Source: Allobosea sp. (lineage in GTDB: Bacteria; Pseudomonadota; Alphaproteobacteria; Rhizobiales; Beijerinckiaceae). From it: a DNA stretch of 64,000 bases. Position 1 is the first letter of the stretch, and each line of letters starts with the position of its first letter. The notes below the pieces were generated by a model, which saw nothing but the letters and a program-made list of their open reading frames with translations, made no database searches and had not been told where the DNA came from. The translations under genes and the position numbers were made by a program. The stretch spans positions 62,001-126,000 of the forward strand of contig NZ_JAFKFW010000004.1 in assembly GCF_017308015.1 (NCBI RefSeq). Reading direction: 5' to 3'. Positions 16,064 through 24,927 of the stretch are shown here, piece by piece.

Positions 16064-17749
16064 ATGTCGCTTGCAGCCCAGGCCCCGCGCTTCAGAGCCA
16101 CGGTGATCCTGACATTGTTCGCGATGGTCGCGGCTCCGGCCGCGCTCATCATCTACCAGAGCTTCCTGAGTGCCCCGTTCTTCGACGAGAGCGCGCGCTT
16201 AAGCCTCGACGCCTATGATTTCATCCTGACGGATCCCGAATTCTACCGGGCTCTCTGGACGACGACGCTCTACGCTGTCGGCATGGTGGTCGTAGCGGTG
16301 CCGCTCGGCGGTCTGCTCGCCTTCCTGATCACGCGCACCGATCTCAAGGGGCGGGGCTGGCTGGAGCCTCTCGTGCTGGTGCCGATGTTCCTGTCCTCGA
16401 TCGTGCTGGCCTTCGGCTATACCGTGGCGATCGGGCCGTCCGGCTTCGTCACGATCGCATTTCGAAGCCTTTTCGGCTCGGCGCCGTGGAGCATCTACAC
16501 GCTGCCCGGCATCATCCTGATCGGCGGCCTGAGCCATGTCCCGACCGTCTATCTCTATGTGGCGTCGGCGATGCGCCGCCTGCCGAGCGACCTCGAGGAG
16601 GCAGCCCGTACGGCAGGTGCGAGTGTCTGGCGCGTTTCGATCGACGTGACGCTGCCGATGGTGCTGCCGGCGCTGGTCTTCAGCGCGGCGCTCAACCTGC
16701 TGCTCGGCTTCGAGACCTTCGGCATCCCGCTCGTGCTCGGCGATCCCAACGGCATCCTCGTACTCACCACCTATATCTACAAGGTCAACACGATCTTCGG
16801 CGCGCCGACCTATCAGGTCATGGCGGCGGTGACGGTGTTCCTGATCCTGATCACGCTGCCGCTGGTCTTCGTCCAGCGCCGCCTGCTGCGCCATGCCCGC
16901 CGCTTCGCTGCGGTCGGCGGCAAGGGCGCACGCACCAATCTCCTCAAGCTCGGCGGCACGGGACAGGCCATCGCGCTCTCGATCATCGGTTTGTGGCTGC
17001 TGGTTTCGGTCGCTCTGCCGGTCGGCGGCGTGATCCTGCGCGCCTTCGTCGAGAACTGGGGCGAGGGCGTCCGCCTGAGCGAGCAATTGACGCTGGCGAA
17101 TTTCCAGCGGGTGTTCGAATTACCGAGCCTGTCGCGCGGCATCCTCAACACGATCCTGCTGGCGGCGATCGGCGGCGCGCTTGCGGTCGCATTCTATCTG
17201 CTCGTCGGCCTCGCCGGCCATCGCAACCATGGCAGGACCGGTACGCTGCTCGACTATTCGGTGCTGCTTCCGCGGGCTCTGCCGGGGCTGATCGTTGGTC
17301 TCGCCTTCTTCTGGCTGTTCCTGTTCGTGCCCTTCCTGGTGCCGCTGCGCACGACGCTGTTCAGCCTGCTGATCGCCTATATCATCGTCGGTCTGTCCTA
17401 TGGCCTGCGCATCATTCAGGCGACGCTGCTGCAGGTGGCTCCGGAACTGGAGGAATCGGCGCGCACCGCCGGCGCCACCACCTTCCGCACCTGGCGGGAC
17501 GTGGTGATCCCCCTAGTGCGGCCGGGGCTCGCCGGCGCCTGGGCGATGATCATGATCGTCTTCCTGCGCGAATACGCCACCGGCGTCTATCTGATGGGCG
17601 CGGGAACCGAGGTGATCGGCTCGCTGATGGTGTCGCTGCTGACCTCCGGGGCGATGGACCAGATCGCCGCGCTCTCCTTCATCTCGATCCTGCTGACCGC
17701 GATCGGCCTGACGCTGGCCATGCGGCTGGGAGCCAAGATCCATGACTGA
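16064..17749 (+). CDS. ABC transporter permease, fused two-domain type
   Basis: 561 aa from the ATG preceded by GGGGGAT. Two MetI-like halves are visible, with EAA loops LEEAARTAGASVWRVSIDV and LEESARTAGATTFRTWRDV, each followed by a VTLP/VIPL-type segment. About twelve hydrophobic segments span the length, including VILTLFAMVAAPAALIIYQSF at the start. Same architecture as the permease at 3006-4646 but clearly a different paralogue. Its last 8 bp overlap the ATPase gene. Confidence 0.88.
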   Translation: MSLAAQAPRFRATVILTLFAMVAAPAALIIYQSFLSAPFFDESARLSLDAYDFILTDPEFYRALWTTTLYAVGMVVVAVPLGGLLAFLITRTDLKGRGWLEPLVLVPMFLSSIVLAFGYTVAIGPSGFVTIAFRSLFGSAPWSIYTLPGIILIGGLSHVPTVYLYVASAMRRLPSDLEEAARTAGASVWRVSIDVTLPMVLPALVFSAALNLLLGFETFGIPLVLGDPNGILVLTTYIYKVNTIFGAPTYQVMAAVTVFLILITLPLVFVQRRLLRHARRFAAVGGKGARTNLLKLGGTGQAIALSIIGLWLLVSVALPVGGVILRAFVENWGEGVRLSEQLTLANFQRVFELPSLSRGILNTILLAAIGGALAVAFYLLVGLAGHRNHGRTGTLLDYSVLLPRALPGLIVGLAFFWLFLFVPFLVPLRTTLFSLLIAYIIVGLSYGLRIIQATLLQVAPELEESARTAGATTFRTWRDVVIPLVRPGLAGAWAMIMIVFLREYATGVYLMGAGTEVIGSLMVSLLTSGAMDQIAALSFISILLTAIGLTLAMRLGAKIHD

Positions 17750-18809
17750 CCTCGTCGTCGACAATGTCCAGAAATGGCTGGGCGGCCTGCAGATCCTCTC
17801 CGGTGCGAGCTTCACCGCCGAGAAGGGCCGGATCGTCGCGCTGCTCGGCGCCTCCGGTAGCGGCAAGACCACGCTGCTGCGCTGCATCGCGGGGCTGGAG
17901 CAGCCCGAGATCGGCGTCATCAGGATCGGCGGCACCACCGTCCTCGACGACAAGGGAAAAGTCGCCCTGCCGCCGGAGCAGCGCCAGATCGGGCTCGTCT
18001 TCCAGTCCTATGCGCTCTGGCCGCATCGCACCGTGTTCGAGAACGTCGCTTATGGGCTGAAGCTGCGGAAGGCTTCAGCGACGGATATCAAGACGAGGGT
18101 CGAGGCCATCCTGGAGAAGCTCGGCCTCGGGCATCTCGCGGCGCGTTATCCCGACCAGCTCTCCGGAGGCCAACAGCAGCGCGTCGCGATCTGCCGGGCG
18201 CTGGTCTACGAGCCCAAGGTGCTGCTGCTCGACGAGCCGCTGTCCAATCTCGACGCCAAATTGCGCGAGGAGGCGCGGTTCTGGATCCGCAAGCTGATCC
18301 TCGATCTCAAGATCTGCGCGATCATGGTCACGCATGATCAGGCCGAGGCGCTGGCCATCGCCGACCAGGTGTTGTTGCTCAAGGGCGGCAGTATCGTCCA
18401 GTCCGGGACGCCGCTCGACATCTACAGCCGGCCCGAGACCTTCTATGCCGCCGATTTCATGGGCACGAACAACGTGCTGAGTGGCCGGCTGGTCGGTACG
18501 CCCGGCGGCGATGCCGCCATCGATTGTGCCGGGCTGTCCCTGCCGGGCACCTGGAAGGACCGGGCGGCGCCGGCCGATCCTGATGCCGTGCGCGCGGTGA
18601 TCCGGATGGAGGCGATCTCCGTCTCGCCGGAGCCGAGCGCCGGGAGTGCCTCGTTCGATGTCGAGGGCTGCATCTATCTCGGCGAGAAATGGGAATACCG
18701 CCTGAAGCGCGGCGACTTGCGCCTGCGGGCGCAAGGTCACGAGCCGCTGAGCGCCGCGGTCGCGCATTGCCGGATTCCGGCCTCGGCGACCTGGCTCTAC
18801 AATCCCTGA
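17742..18809 (+). CDS. ABC transporter ATP-binding protein
   Basis: 355 aa. Walker A GASGSGKTT near residue 35, Q-loop FQSYALWPHRTVFENVAYGLKLR, signature LSGGQQQRVAICRALVYEP, Walker B VLLLDEPLSNLDAKLR, and H-loop MVTHDQAEALAIAD are all intact. A TOBE-like C-terminal region follows (AVIRMEAISVSPEPS ... IYLGEKWEYRLKRGD). It overlaps the permease by 8 bp and completes the importer. The DLKICAIMVTHD wording is typical of the AfuC/FbpC/PotA group. Confidence 0.9.
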   Translation: MTDLVVDNVQKWLGGLQILSGASFTAEKGRIVALLGASGSGKTTLLRCIAGLEQPEIGVIRIGGTTVLDDKGKVALPPEQRQIGLVFQSYALWPHRTVFENVAYGLKLRKASATDIKTRVEAILEKLGLGHLAARYPDQLSGGQQQRVAICRALVYEPKVLLLDEPLSNLDAKLREEARFWIRKLILDLKICAIMVTHDQAEALAIADQVLLLKGGSIVQSGTPLDIYSRPETFYAADFMGTNNVLSGRLVGTPGGDAAIDCAGLSLPGTWKDRAAPADPDAVRAVIRMEAISVSPEPSAGSASFDVEGCIYLGEKWEYRLKRGDLRLRAQGHEPLSAAVAHCRIPASATWLYNP

Positions 18810-18818
18810 GGCGACCTT

Positions 18819-19478
18819 ATGTCCGACCGCATCCGTATCGCGCTCGTCCACGCGACCCCGGTCGCCGTCGAGCCGATTGCCCGGTCCTTTCTGGACATCT
18901 GGCCGGAGGCCGACCCGGTCGGAATCCTCGATGACGGTCTGGCTCTGGACCGGGCGGCCGTGGGGGCGCTGACCGACGATCTCGCGCGCCGCATCGTTGC
19001 GCTAGGGCAATACGGGCTTTCGACGGGAGCCAGGGCCATCCTCTACACCTGCTCCGCCTTCGGTCCGGCGATCGAGGAGGCCGCGCGCCTGCTGCCTGTG
19101 CCGGTCCTGAAGCCGAACGAGGCGATGTTCGAGGAGGCGTTGAGCCATGGCGACAATGTCGGGATGATCGCGACATTCGGCCCGGCCGTCGCGATGATGG
19201 AGCAGGAGTTCGCGGAGGAAGCGGCGCGTGCCAAGCCCGGCGCAAGGTTGACGTCCTGGCTCGCGTCTGGTGCGATCGAGGCGCTGCGGGTCGGCGATGT
19301 CGACACGCATAACCGGCGCGTGGCCGAGGGCGTAGCGGCGCTCGGTGAGCGCGACGCGATCCTGCTGGCGCATTTCTCGACATCACGAGCGGGCGAGGCC
19401 TGTCGAGCACTGACCATGCGGCCGGTGCTCTCCTCGCCGGATGCCGCTGTCAGGAAATTGCGGCGCCTGCTCGGTTGA
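18819..19478 (+). CDS. Aspartate/glutamate racemase superfamily protein
   Basis: 219 aa, start 9 bp after the ATPase stop with a GAGG ribosome site. The first catalytic-cysteine motif is present (ILYTCSAFG, about residues 75-83), but the position of the second cysteine reads ILLAHFSTSRAG, with no Cys. Two-cysteine members are racemases or maleate isomerases; arylmalonate decarboxylase uses one cysteine, but the other one. The enzyme therefore probably does not perform a standard two-base racemisation. Location between an ABC importer and an aconitase suggests a role on the imported acid, for instance decarboxylation or isomerisation; this is inference. Confidence 0.72.
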   Translation: MSDRIRIALVHATPVAVEPIARSFLDIWPEADPVGILDDGLALDRAAVGALTDDLARRIVALGQYGLSTGARAILYTCSAFGPAIEEAARLLPVPVLKPNEAMFEEALSHGDNVGMIATFGPAVAMMEQEFAEEAARAKPGARLTSWLASGAIEALRVGDVDTHNRRVAEGVAALGERDAILLAHFSTSRAGEACRALTMRPVLSSPDAAVRKLRRLLG

Positions 19479-19482
19479 GATC

Positions 19483-22101
19483 GTGACGTTGAACAAGAAG
19501 GCCGAGTGGACAGGTTTCGAGGCGGCGGGCGAGCGCTTCCTCCGTCTCGATGTCGCGTCGCTGCTCGGCGCGGATTTCCGCCGCCTGCCACATGTGCTGC
19601 GAATCCTGTTCGAGAATGCGATGCGCTCGGCCGCCGCGGAAGAGACGGTGCACCTGCCACAGGCGTTTCGCGACTGGCTCGACGAAGGCTCCAGCCTCGT
19701 CGAGATCCCGTTCCTGCCGAACCGGATCATGATGCATGACACGACCTGCGGGCCGGCACTGGTCGATATCGCGGCGATGCGCGACGTGCTGGCCGAGAAC
19801 GGACGCAACCCCGATCTGCTGATGCCGCGCATCCCGATCGACGTCTCGACGGATCATTCGTCAGGCGTGGATTTCTTCGGCCGGCCGGATGCCTTCCAGC
19901 GCAATCTGGAGAAGGAATTCGCGCGCAATGCCGAGCGCTACCGCCTGATGAAATGGGCGTCCTCGGTCATGCCGGGCATCCGGGTGCATCCGCCGGGATC
20001 GGGCATCATGCACACGATCAACCTGGAGCGGCTGTCGCGCGTCGTCGTCAGCGAGATGCATCAGGGCGATCGCCGGGCTTTCCCGGACGCGTTGCTCGGG
20101 ACCGACAGTCATACGCCGATGGTCAACGGCCTTGGCGTGCTCGGCTGGGGTGTCGGCGGGCTGGAGGCGGAAGGTGCCTTGTTCGGGGTGCCTGTCGTTC
20201 TGCGCATTCCCGACGTGATCGGCGTGAAGCTCATGGGTCGGTTGCGCGACGGCGTGCTCGCGACCGATCTCGCGCTGGAGGTCACCCGCGCGCTGCGGGC
20301 CATTGGCGTCACCGGCGATTTCGTCGAGTTCTTCGGGCCAGGGGTGTCGACGCTGTCGGTCGGTGAGCGCGCTGCGATTGCCAACATGGCGCCGGAATAC
20401 GGGGCTTCGACCGGGTATTTCCCGATCGATGACAGCGCGCTGGCCTATCTCGCGCGGATCGGACGATCGGCGGAGGACTGTGCTCTGGTCGAGGCCTATG
20501 CCAGGGCGAGCGGGCTCTGGTTCGATCCCGCAGCCCAGCCCCGCTTCACGCGCACCATCGCCATCGATCTCGACGCGATCGAGGCCAGTGTCGCGGGGCC
20601 ACGCCGCCCGCAGGACCGGATCCCCTCCGGCAGCACGCGCGCAGCCTTCACGCCGCCCCTTGCCGGAGGCAGCGAAGGTGCCATCCCGGACGGCGCCGTC
20701 GTGATCGCCGCGATCACGAGTTGCACCAACACCTCCGATGCCAGCATGCTGGCTGCGGCCGGCATCCTCGCCCGCAAGGCCCGCGCCCGCGGCTTGCAAC
20801 CGCCGCATTACGTCAAGACCTCGCTGGCTCCGGGCTCCCCGACGGCCGAGCGCTTCCTGCGCCGTGCCGGCCTGCTTGGCGATCTGGAAGGGCTCGGCTT
20901 CGGCATTGTCGGCTATGGCTGCACGACCTGCATCGGCAATTCAGGGGCGCTGCTCGATATCGTCAGGAACGAGCTTGGCCGTAAAGGCTTTCGCCCGGTT
21001 GCGGTGCTCTCCGGCAACCGTAATTTTCCGGGGCGCGTCCATCCCGATCTCGAAAACGGCTTCCTGGCCTCGCCTCCGCTGGTCATCGCCTTCGCGCTCG
21101 CCGGCACGGTCGATATCGACATCACGCGGGAGCCGATGGGCTTCGATGCAGCAGGCAGGCCGGTGATGCTCGGCGAGATCTGGCCGACGGGCGCGGAGAT
21201 CGACGCGGCCGTGACGACCGGCTGGGACGTGGCCGATTTCGATGCCGCCTATCGCGAGGCCGCGGCCCGCCCGCTCTGGGTCGATCTCGATGCACCGTCC
21301 GGGTCGCGCTTCCCCTGGGACCCGGCCTCGACCTATCTGCGCAAGCCGCCCTTCGTCCGGCCGCGAGGGTTGCCTCCGGCGGAGGGGCACGCCCGGCCGC
21401 TCTTGGTGTTGGGCGACGACGTCACCACCGACCATATCTCGCCGGCCAACCAGATCCGTCCGGACAGCGCCGCCGGCCGGTACATCATCGCGCAGGGAGG
21501 CGATCCGGCCGATCTCAACGTCTTCGCCTCGCGGCGCGGCAATTTCGAGGTGATGATCCGCGGCGCCTTCACCAACCGGATGGCGGTCAACCGCCTGCTG
21601 CCGGCCGACGCGCCGGCCGGCCTGACGCGTCACGAGCCTTCCGGCGAGATCGTGCCGCTGACGGAAGCCGCCGAACGCTACGCCAGGGAACAGACGCCGC
21701 TCGTGCTTGTGGCGGGCGAGCGCTATGGCATGGGCTCGTCACGGGACTGGGCGGCCAAGGCCGTGGCGCTGCTCGGTGTGCGTGCCGTGATCGCCGCGAG
21801 CATCGAGCGCATCCACCGCACCAATCTGATCGGCATGGGCATCCTGCCGCTCCTGCTGCCGGAGGGTGTTCATCCCGATACGTTGGCCATAGGCTCGGCC
21901 GACCTCTTCGCGATCGACCTTCGCCCGGATCGGCTGGTGCCGCGTTGCGCTGTGCAGCTGACGATCATCCGTCCCTCAGGCGAGACCGTCCCGATCACCC
22001 TGCGCGCGGCGATCGAGACATCGCTGGAGATCACTCTGCTCAAGTCCGGCGGGCTGATCCCGCATGTCCTCGCCGGGCTTCTCAGCAGCCGATCACCTTG
22101 A
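19483..22101 (+). CDS. Aconitate hydratase family protein (AcnA type)
   Basis: 872 aa from a GTG 5 bp after the racemase-family stop; an ATG at 19441 inside that gene is possible but has no ribosome site. The [4Fe-4S] ligands are intact: ITSCTNTSDASML and GYGCTTCIGNSG. Substrate-site segments include DSHTPMVNGLGVLGWGVGG, the swivel-domain GERYGMGSSRDWAAK and NLIGMGILPLLL. The length fits AcnA/AcnD. A housekeeping aconitase would normally stand alone; here it closes an operon with an importer and is across from an isocitrate-type dehydrogenase, so it may act on a related tricarboxylic acid (for example a methylcitrate- or homocitrate-like compound). Its 3' end overlaps the convergent OmpA-like gene by 20 bp. 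Confidence 0.88.
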   Translation: MTLNKKAEWTGFEAAGERFLRLDVASLLGADFRRLPHVLRILFENAMRSAAAEETVHLPQAFRDWLDEGSSLVEIPFLPNRIMMHDTTCGPALVDIAAMRDVLAENGRNPDLLMPRIPIDVSTDHSSGVDFFGRPDAFQRNLEKEFARNAERYRLMKWASSVMPGIRVHPPGSGIMHTINLERLSRVVVSEMHQGDRRAFPDALLGTDSHTPMVNGLGVLGWGVGGLEAEGALFGVPVVLRIPDVIGVKLMGRLRDGVLATDLALEVTRALRAIGVTGDFVEFFGPGVSTLSVGERAAIANMAPEYGASTGYFPIDDSALAYLARIGRSAEDCALVEAYARASGLWFDPAAQPRFTRTIAIDLDAIEASVAGPRRPQDRIPSGSTRAAFTPPLAGGSEGAIPDGAVVIAAITSCTNTSDASMLAAAGILARKARARGLQPPHYVKTSLAPGSPTAERFLRRAGLLGDLEGLGFGIVGYGCTTCIGNSGALLDIVRNELGRKGFRPVAVLSGNRNFPGRVHPDLENGFLASPPLVIAFALAGTVDIDITREPMGFDAAGRPVMLGEIWPTGAEIDAAVTTGWDVADFDAAYREAAARPLWVDLDAPSGSRFPWDPASTYLRKPPFVRPRGLPPAEGHARPLLVLGDDVTTDHISPANQIRPDSAAGRYIIAQGGDPADLNVFASRRGNFEVMIRGAFTNRMAVNRLLPADAPAGLTRHEPSGEIVPLTEAAERYAREQTPLVLVAGERYGMGSSRDWAAKAVALLGVRAVIAASIERIHRTNLIGMGILPLLLPEGVHPDTLAIGSADLFAIDLRPDRLVPRCAVQLTIIRPSGETVPITLRAAIETSLEITLLKSGGLIPHVLAGLLSSRSP

Positions 22102-23263
22102 ACTCGACGCGTCGGTCGAGCGCGTCGCTGGCGTCGTCCTTGCCGGTTCCGACGAGGTTCTCGCGAAAGCCGCGGCCGGTGGCGATCATGCGGCCGCGAT
22201 TGTCGGGCGCGCCGGTCAGCAGCAGGTCCATGACGAATTGCGCACGTAGCGCCGAGAGCCGGTCATTCACCTGCGGCAGGCCGGTATGCGAGGTATGGCC
22301 GACGATCTCCAGGCAGGCACCCTTCTGGCGCGAGCGTGTCGCGATCTGGCTCAACCACATCGGATAGGGTTCGGTGATCTGGCGGTCGTCGACGAATTGC
22401 GTCGTGCCGGGCTTGAACAGCAATTTCACCATCAGGCGGTCGGACGCAAGGCCGTAATCGATCAGGTCGCCGAAGGCGTCGACCATGTCCTCGCGCCGGG
22501 CGAGCTTGCTGGCGGCGAGATAGGTGCCGATCCGGACGCGATGCTGTTCGCCGCCCGGCATTTTGCGCGCCGTCCGGTAGAAGGCGAGCGCCTCGCGGAA
22601 ATGCTGGGTCTCATAGGCGAGGATGCCGTCATTGATCAGCGCATTGGCGGTGAGCTTCTCGACATAGACGGGGTCGATCGGGTCGCCCAGCTTCGTGCCC
22701 TGGCAAACCTTGATGTAGGACTCCGTCGCCTGGTCCTTCGCCCAGAGCGGCGAGTCCCGATAATAGGGCGTCGGCGTCGTGTCGACGCCTTCGATGCGGG
22801 CGCGGGAGACGCCCTTGGAGACGACGCTGTTGGACTTGAGGTCGGCCAGCGTCAGGCAGATCCGGTAGGCGTCGCGCGGGCCATCCGCCACGCCCTGGTT
22901 GTTCACGGCGGTGAAGGTGCCGACCAGCACGACCGGCTTGCTGGCGAGGGCCTCGCTGTCGAAGGGCAGGACGGTAAAGCGCGGGTAGTTCGTGCGGACG
23001 AGCTCCATCAACGTCGCCTGCATCGAGCGGGTTGCGGTGGATTGTGCACCCGAGGCGGCGTCGATCAGCGGGTCGATGACCAGCTCGACCTTGTCGCCGG
23101 ATACCGCCGCTTTGGTGAAGAGATCATCGGCCGCCTTGCGCAGCGCCTCGGCGAAGGGCGTAGGGGTCGGTGGCGGCGGCGCCGTCTGGGCGCTGGCCGA
23201 TGTGGCACCCGCCAGCAAGGCGAGGCCGACCATGACGATCTTGAAGCGGACCATGTCCGTCAT
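22082..23263 (-). CDS. Exported OmpA-family C-terminal domain protein
   Basis: 393 aa from the ATG preceded by GAGGTGAGGC. The signal peptide (FKIVMVGLALLAGATSASAQ) is followed by a Pro/Thr-rich stretch, a middle domain of unknown type (about residues 40-270), and a C-terminal OmpA-like peptidoglycan-associating domain: CLEIVGHTSHTGLPQVND, LSALRAQFVMDLLL, TGRGFRENLVGTGKDDASDALDRRVEFKVI. The protein ends in Cys. It follows the caspase gene by 49 bp on the same strand, so the two are probably one operon. Expected location is the periplasm, tethered non-covalently to peptidoglycan. The middle domain is unassigned. Confidence 0.75.
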   Translation of the reverse strand: MTDMVRFKIVMVGLALLAGATSASAQTAPPPPTPTPFAEALRKAADDLFTKAAVSGDKVELVIDPLIDAASGAQSTATRSMQATLMELVRTNYPRFTVLPFDSEALASKPVVLVGTFTAVNNQGVADGPRDAYRICLTLADLKSNSVVSKGVSRARIEGVDTTPTPYYRDSPLWAKDQATESYIKVCQGTKLGDPIDPVYVEKLTANALINDGILAYETQHFREALAFYRTARKMPGGEQHRVRIGTYLAASKLARREDMVDAFGDLIDYGLASDRLMVKLLFKPGTTQFVDDRQITEPYPMWLSQIATRSRQKGACLEIVGHTSHTGLPQVNDRLSALRAQFVMDLLLTGAPDNRGRMIATGRGFRENLVGTGKDDASDALDRRVEFKVIGC

Positions 23264-23312
23264 GCCTCACCTCTTCGGCTTGGGCCGGGCTCTATGCCAC
23301 GGCCAGCTAGCA

Positions 23313-24758
23313 TCAGCGGCACTGCCGCAATTGTTCGCGCGCCGCCGGCGTGAGGTCGCCGAGCTGCGCACGCATCAGGAGTTCGGCGCACTCGCCTGAG
23401 GCTCGCCCGCGTGGCGCGACCTCCGGGGGGCGGACCGTAGTGCCCGGCATGGCGACGGGCTGCGTCGAGCGGTTCGGTGGCATCGCGCCGAGCGCGCCGA
23501 GCCGCGCCGCCATGGCCTGCTCGAGATTCCGGCGCTCCTCGGCGAGGCGCTGCTTTTCCGCCTCGATTGCCGCGAGTTCAGATTCGCGGCGGGCGAGCTC
23601 CTCGGCGAGGCGCGCCCGTTCCGCCTTGTCCTGCGTTTGCGGCGGAGGCGGGGCAGGGGCGACCGCGACAGGCGCGGAGCCCGGAGCCGGTACGGGTGGC
23701 GGGACGCCGACAGCGTCACCGAGATCCTTGCGGGCGAGATCGTCGGCAGCCTGTCGCCTGCCCTGTTCCGCCTTTTCGAGTCGCTGGAGCAGGGCGCGCT
23801 CTCGCTCGGCGAATTCGCGCACGAGCCTGTCGCGCTCGCTCGAGACGGAGGAGCGGCGCTCCAGCAGATCGAGCCGCGTGCGGGCGTCGATGACGAAGAA
23901 GCTCTGCGGATAGCGCTGGATGAAGGCCTGCAGCGCCGTGGCGTCGTCGCTGGCGCGGATGCGGCGCCAGATATCGGCATCGGTCTCCTCGCGGTTGAGA
24001 TAGAAATCGCCGAGCAGGGAGAGCGACAGTTCCGGCGTCTGGCGGCCGGCAGTCGTGTCGTAGACGCTCTTCTGCACGCGGCGGAACAGCGCTGCAACTT
24101 CCAGCCCGGGCTGGTCGATCTCGCGCACCAGCGCGGCGGTGAAAGGACTGTTTCGGCCGGCCCCGTCGGCGGCGACATCGTTTGCCTGCGTGGCATAGGC
24201 GATGACCATGCCCTGTGCGCGCTGGACCGGGGCGAGACCGGACGCAACCGAGAAGCCGCGCGTCGCCTGTCGCTTGGCGAGCAGCCCGACGAAGGGGTTG
24301 TTGCGACAGGCGTCGAGCACCATGATCTTGACGCCCTTGGCATAGTTCAGGGCGGTGACGACATCGTTGAGTCGGGTCGTCTCGTACTGGACGCCGACCT
24401 CGTCCTCGACCTTCGCCTCGACGGGGACGAGATAGTTCTCGCCATTGAACTGGAAGCCGTGGCCGGCGAAATAGAACATCGCGGCGTCCGCATCCTGCGC
24501 CAGCCGGGCGAAGCGCGTCAGCGCCGCATCCATGCCGCGCTTGTCGAGATCGATGCCGTCGACCACCTCAAAACCGACCTTGCGCAGGGCGGTGACCATG
24601 TCGCGTGCGTCGTTCACGGTATTGGGGAGCACGGGGGCATTGCGATAGCTGGAATTGCCGATGACCAGCGCGACGCGGCGCTCGGGCGGCGTCTCGGCCA
24701 GGGCGAGGCCGGACAGCAGCAGGAGGAACAGGCCGCAGAGTCGCGCGACGAGGGTCAT
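23313..24758 (-). CDS. Exported caspase-fold peptidase (C14 family, metacaspase-like)
   Basis: 481 aa. A signal peptide (LCGLFLLLLSGLALAE) precedes a caspase domain with an intact catalytic dyad: His100 in FYFAGHGFQ and Cys151 in VLDACRNNPF. The opening RVALVIGNSSYRNAPVLPNTVNDARDM is typical of bacterial type I caspase homologues, and GFSVASGLAPV/IAYAT segments follow. Residues about 250-300 resemble a tetratricopeptide-like helical stretch (TALQAFIQRYPQSFFVIDAR). A Glu/Arg-rich coiled coil (about 305-345 and 385-425) encloses a Pro/Ala linker. The C-terminus ends in ECAELLMRAQLGDLTPAAREQLRQCR. It is divergent from DUF4399 genes and precedes the OmpA-like gene. Periplasmic action is predicted; the substrate is unknown. 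Confidence 0.87.
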   Translation of the reverse strand: MTLVARLCGLFLLLLSGLALAETPPERRVALVIGNSSYRNAPVLPNTVNDARDMVTALRKVGFEVVDGIDLDKRGMDAALTRFARLAQDADAAMFYFAGHGFQFNGENYLVPVEAKVEDEVGVQYETTRLNDVVTALNYAKGVKIMVLDACRNNPFVGLLAKRQATRGFSVASGLAPVQRAQGMVIAYATQANDVAADGAGRNSPFTAALVREIDQPGLEVAALFRRVQKSVYDTTAGRQTPELSLSLLGDFYLNREETDADIWRRIRASDDATALQAFIQRYPQSFFVIDARTRLDLLERRSSVSSERDRLVREFAERERALLQRLEKAEQGRRQAADDLARKDLGDAVGVPPPVPAPGSAPVAVAPAPPPPQTQDKAERARLAEELARRESELAAIEAEKQRLAEERRNLEQAMAARLGALGAMPPNRSTQPVAMPGTTVRPPEVAPRGRASGECAELLMRAQLGDLTPAAREQLRQCR

Positions 24759-24793
24759 GAGTCATGTTCCTAAAGGCTGCGGGCAGCCTCTAC

Positions 24794-24811
24794 GTCATGC
24801 TAATGCATGAC
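24794..24811. promoter_or_regulatory. GTCATGC-TAAT-GCATGAC inverted repeat in a divergent promoter
   Basis: Perfect 7-bp arms separated by TAAT, between the divergent caspase and DUF4399 genes. Two more GTCATG units occur at 24754-24759 and 24761-24766, at the caspase start codon. Candidate operator controlling both directions; the regulator is not encoded nearby. Confidence 0.45.
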
Positions 24812-24927
24812 CCCGACCACCTCCAGAACAAAGCATAGTCCTCACCGAAACGGGATGGTGTTTTGCTTGAAGGCGCCAGTTGGCGCTGGTAGCCTTCGTC
24901 CCATCTTCTCGCGGAAGGAAGACGCTG

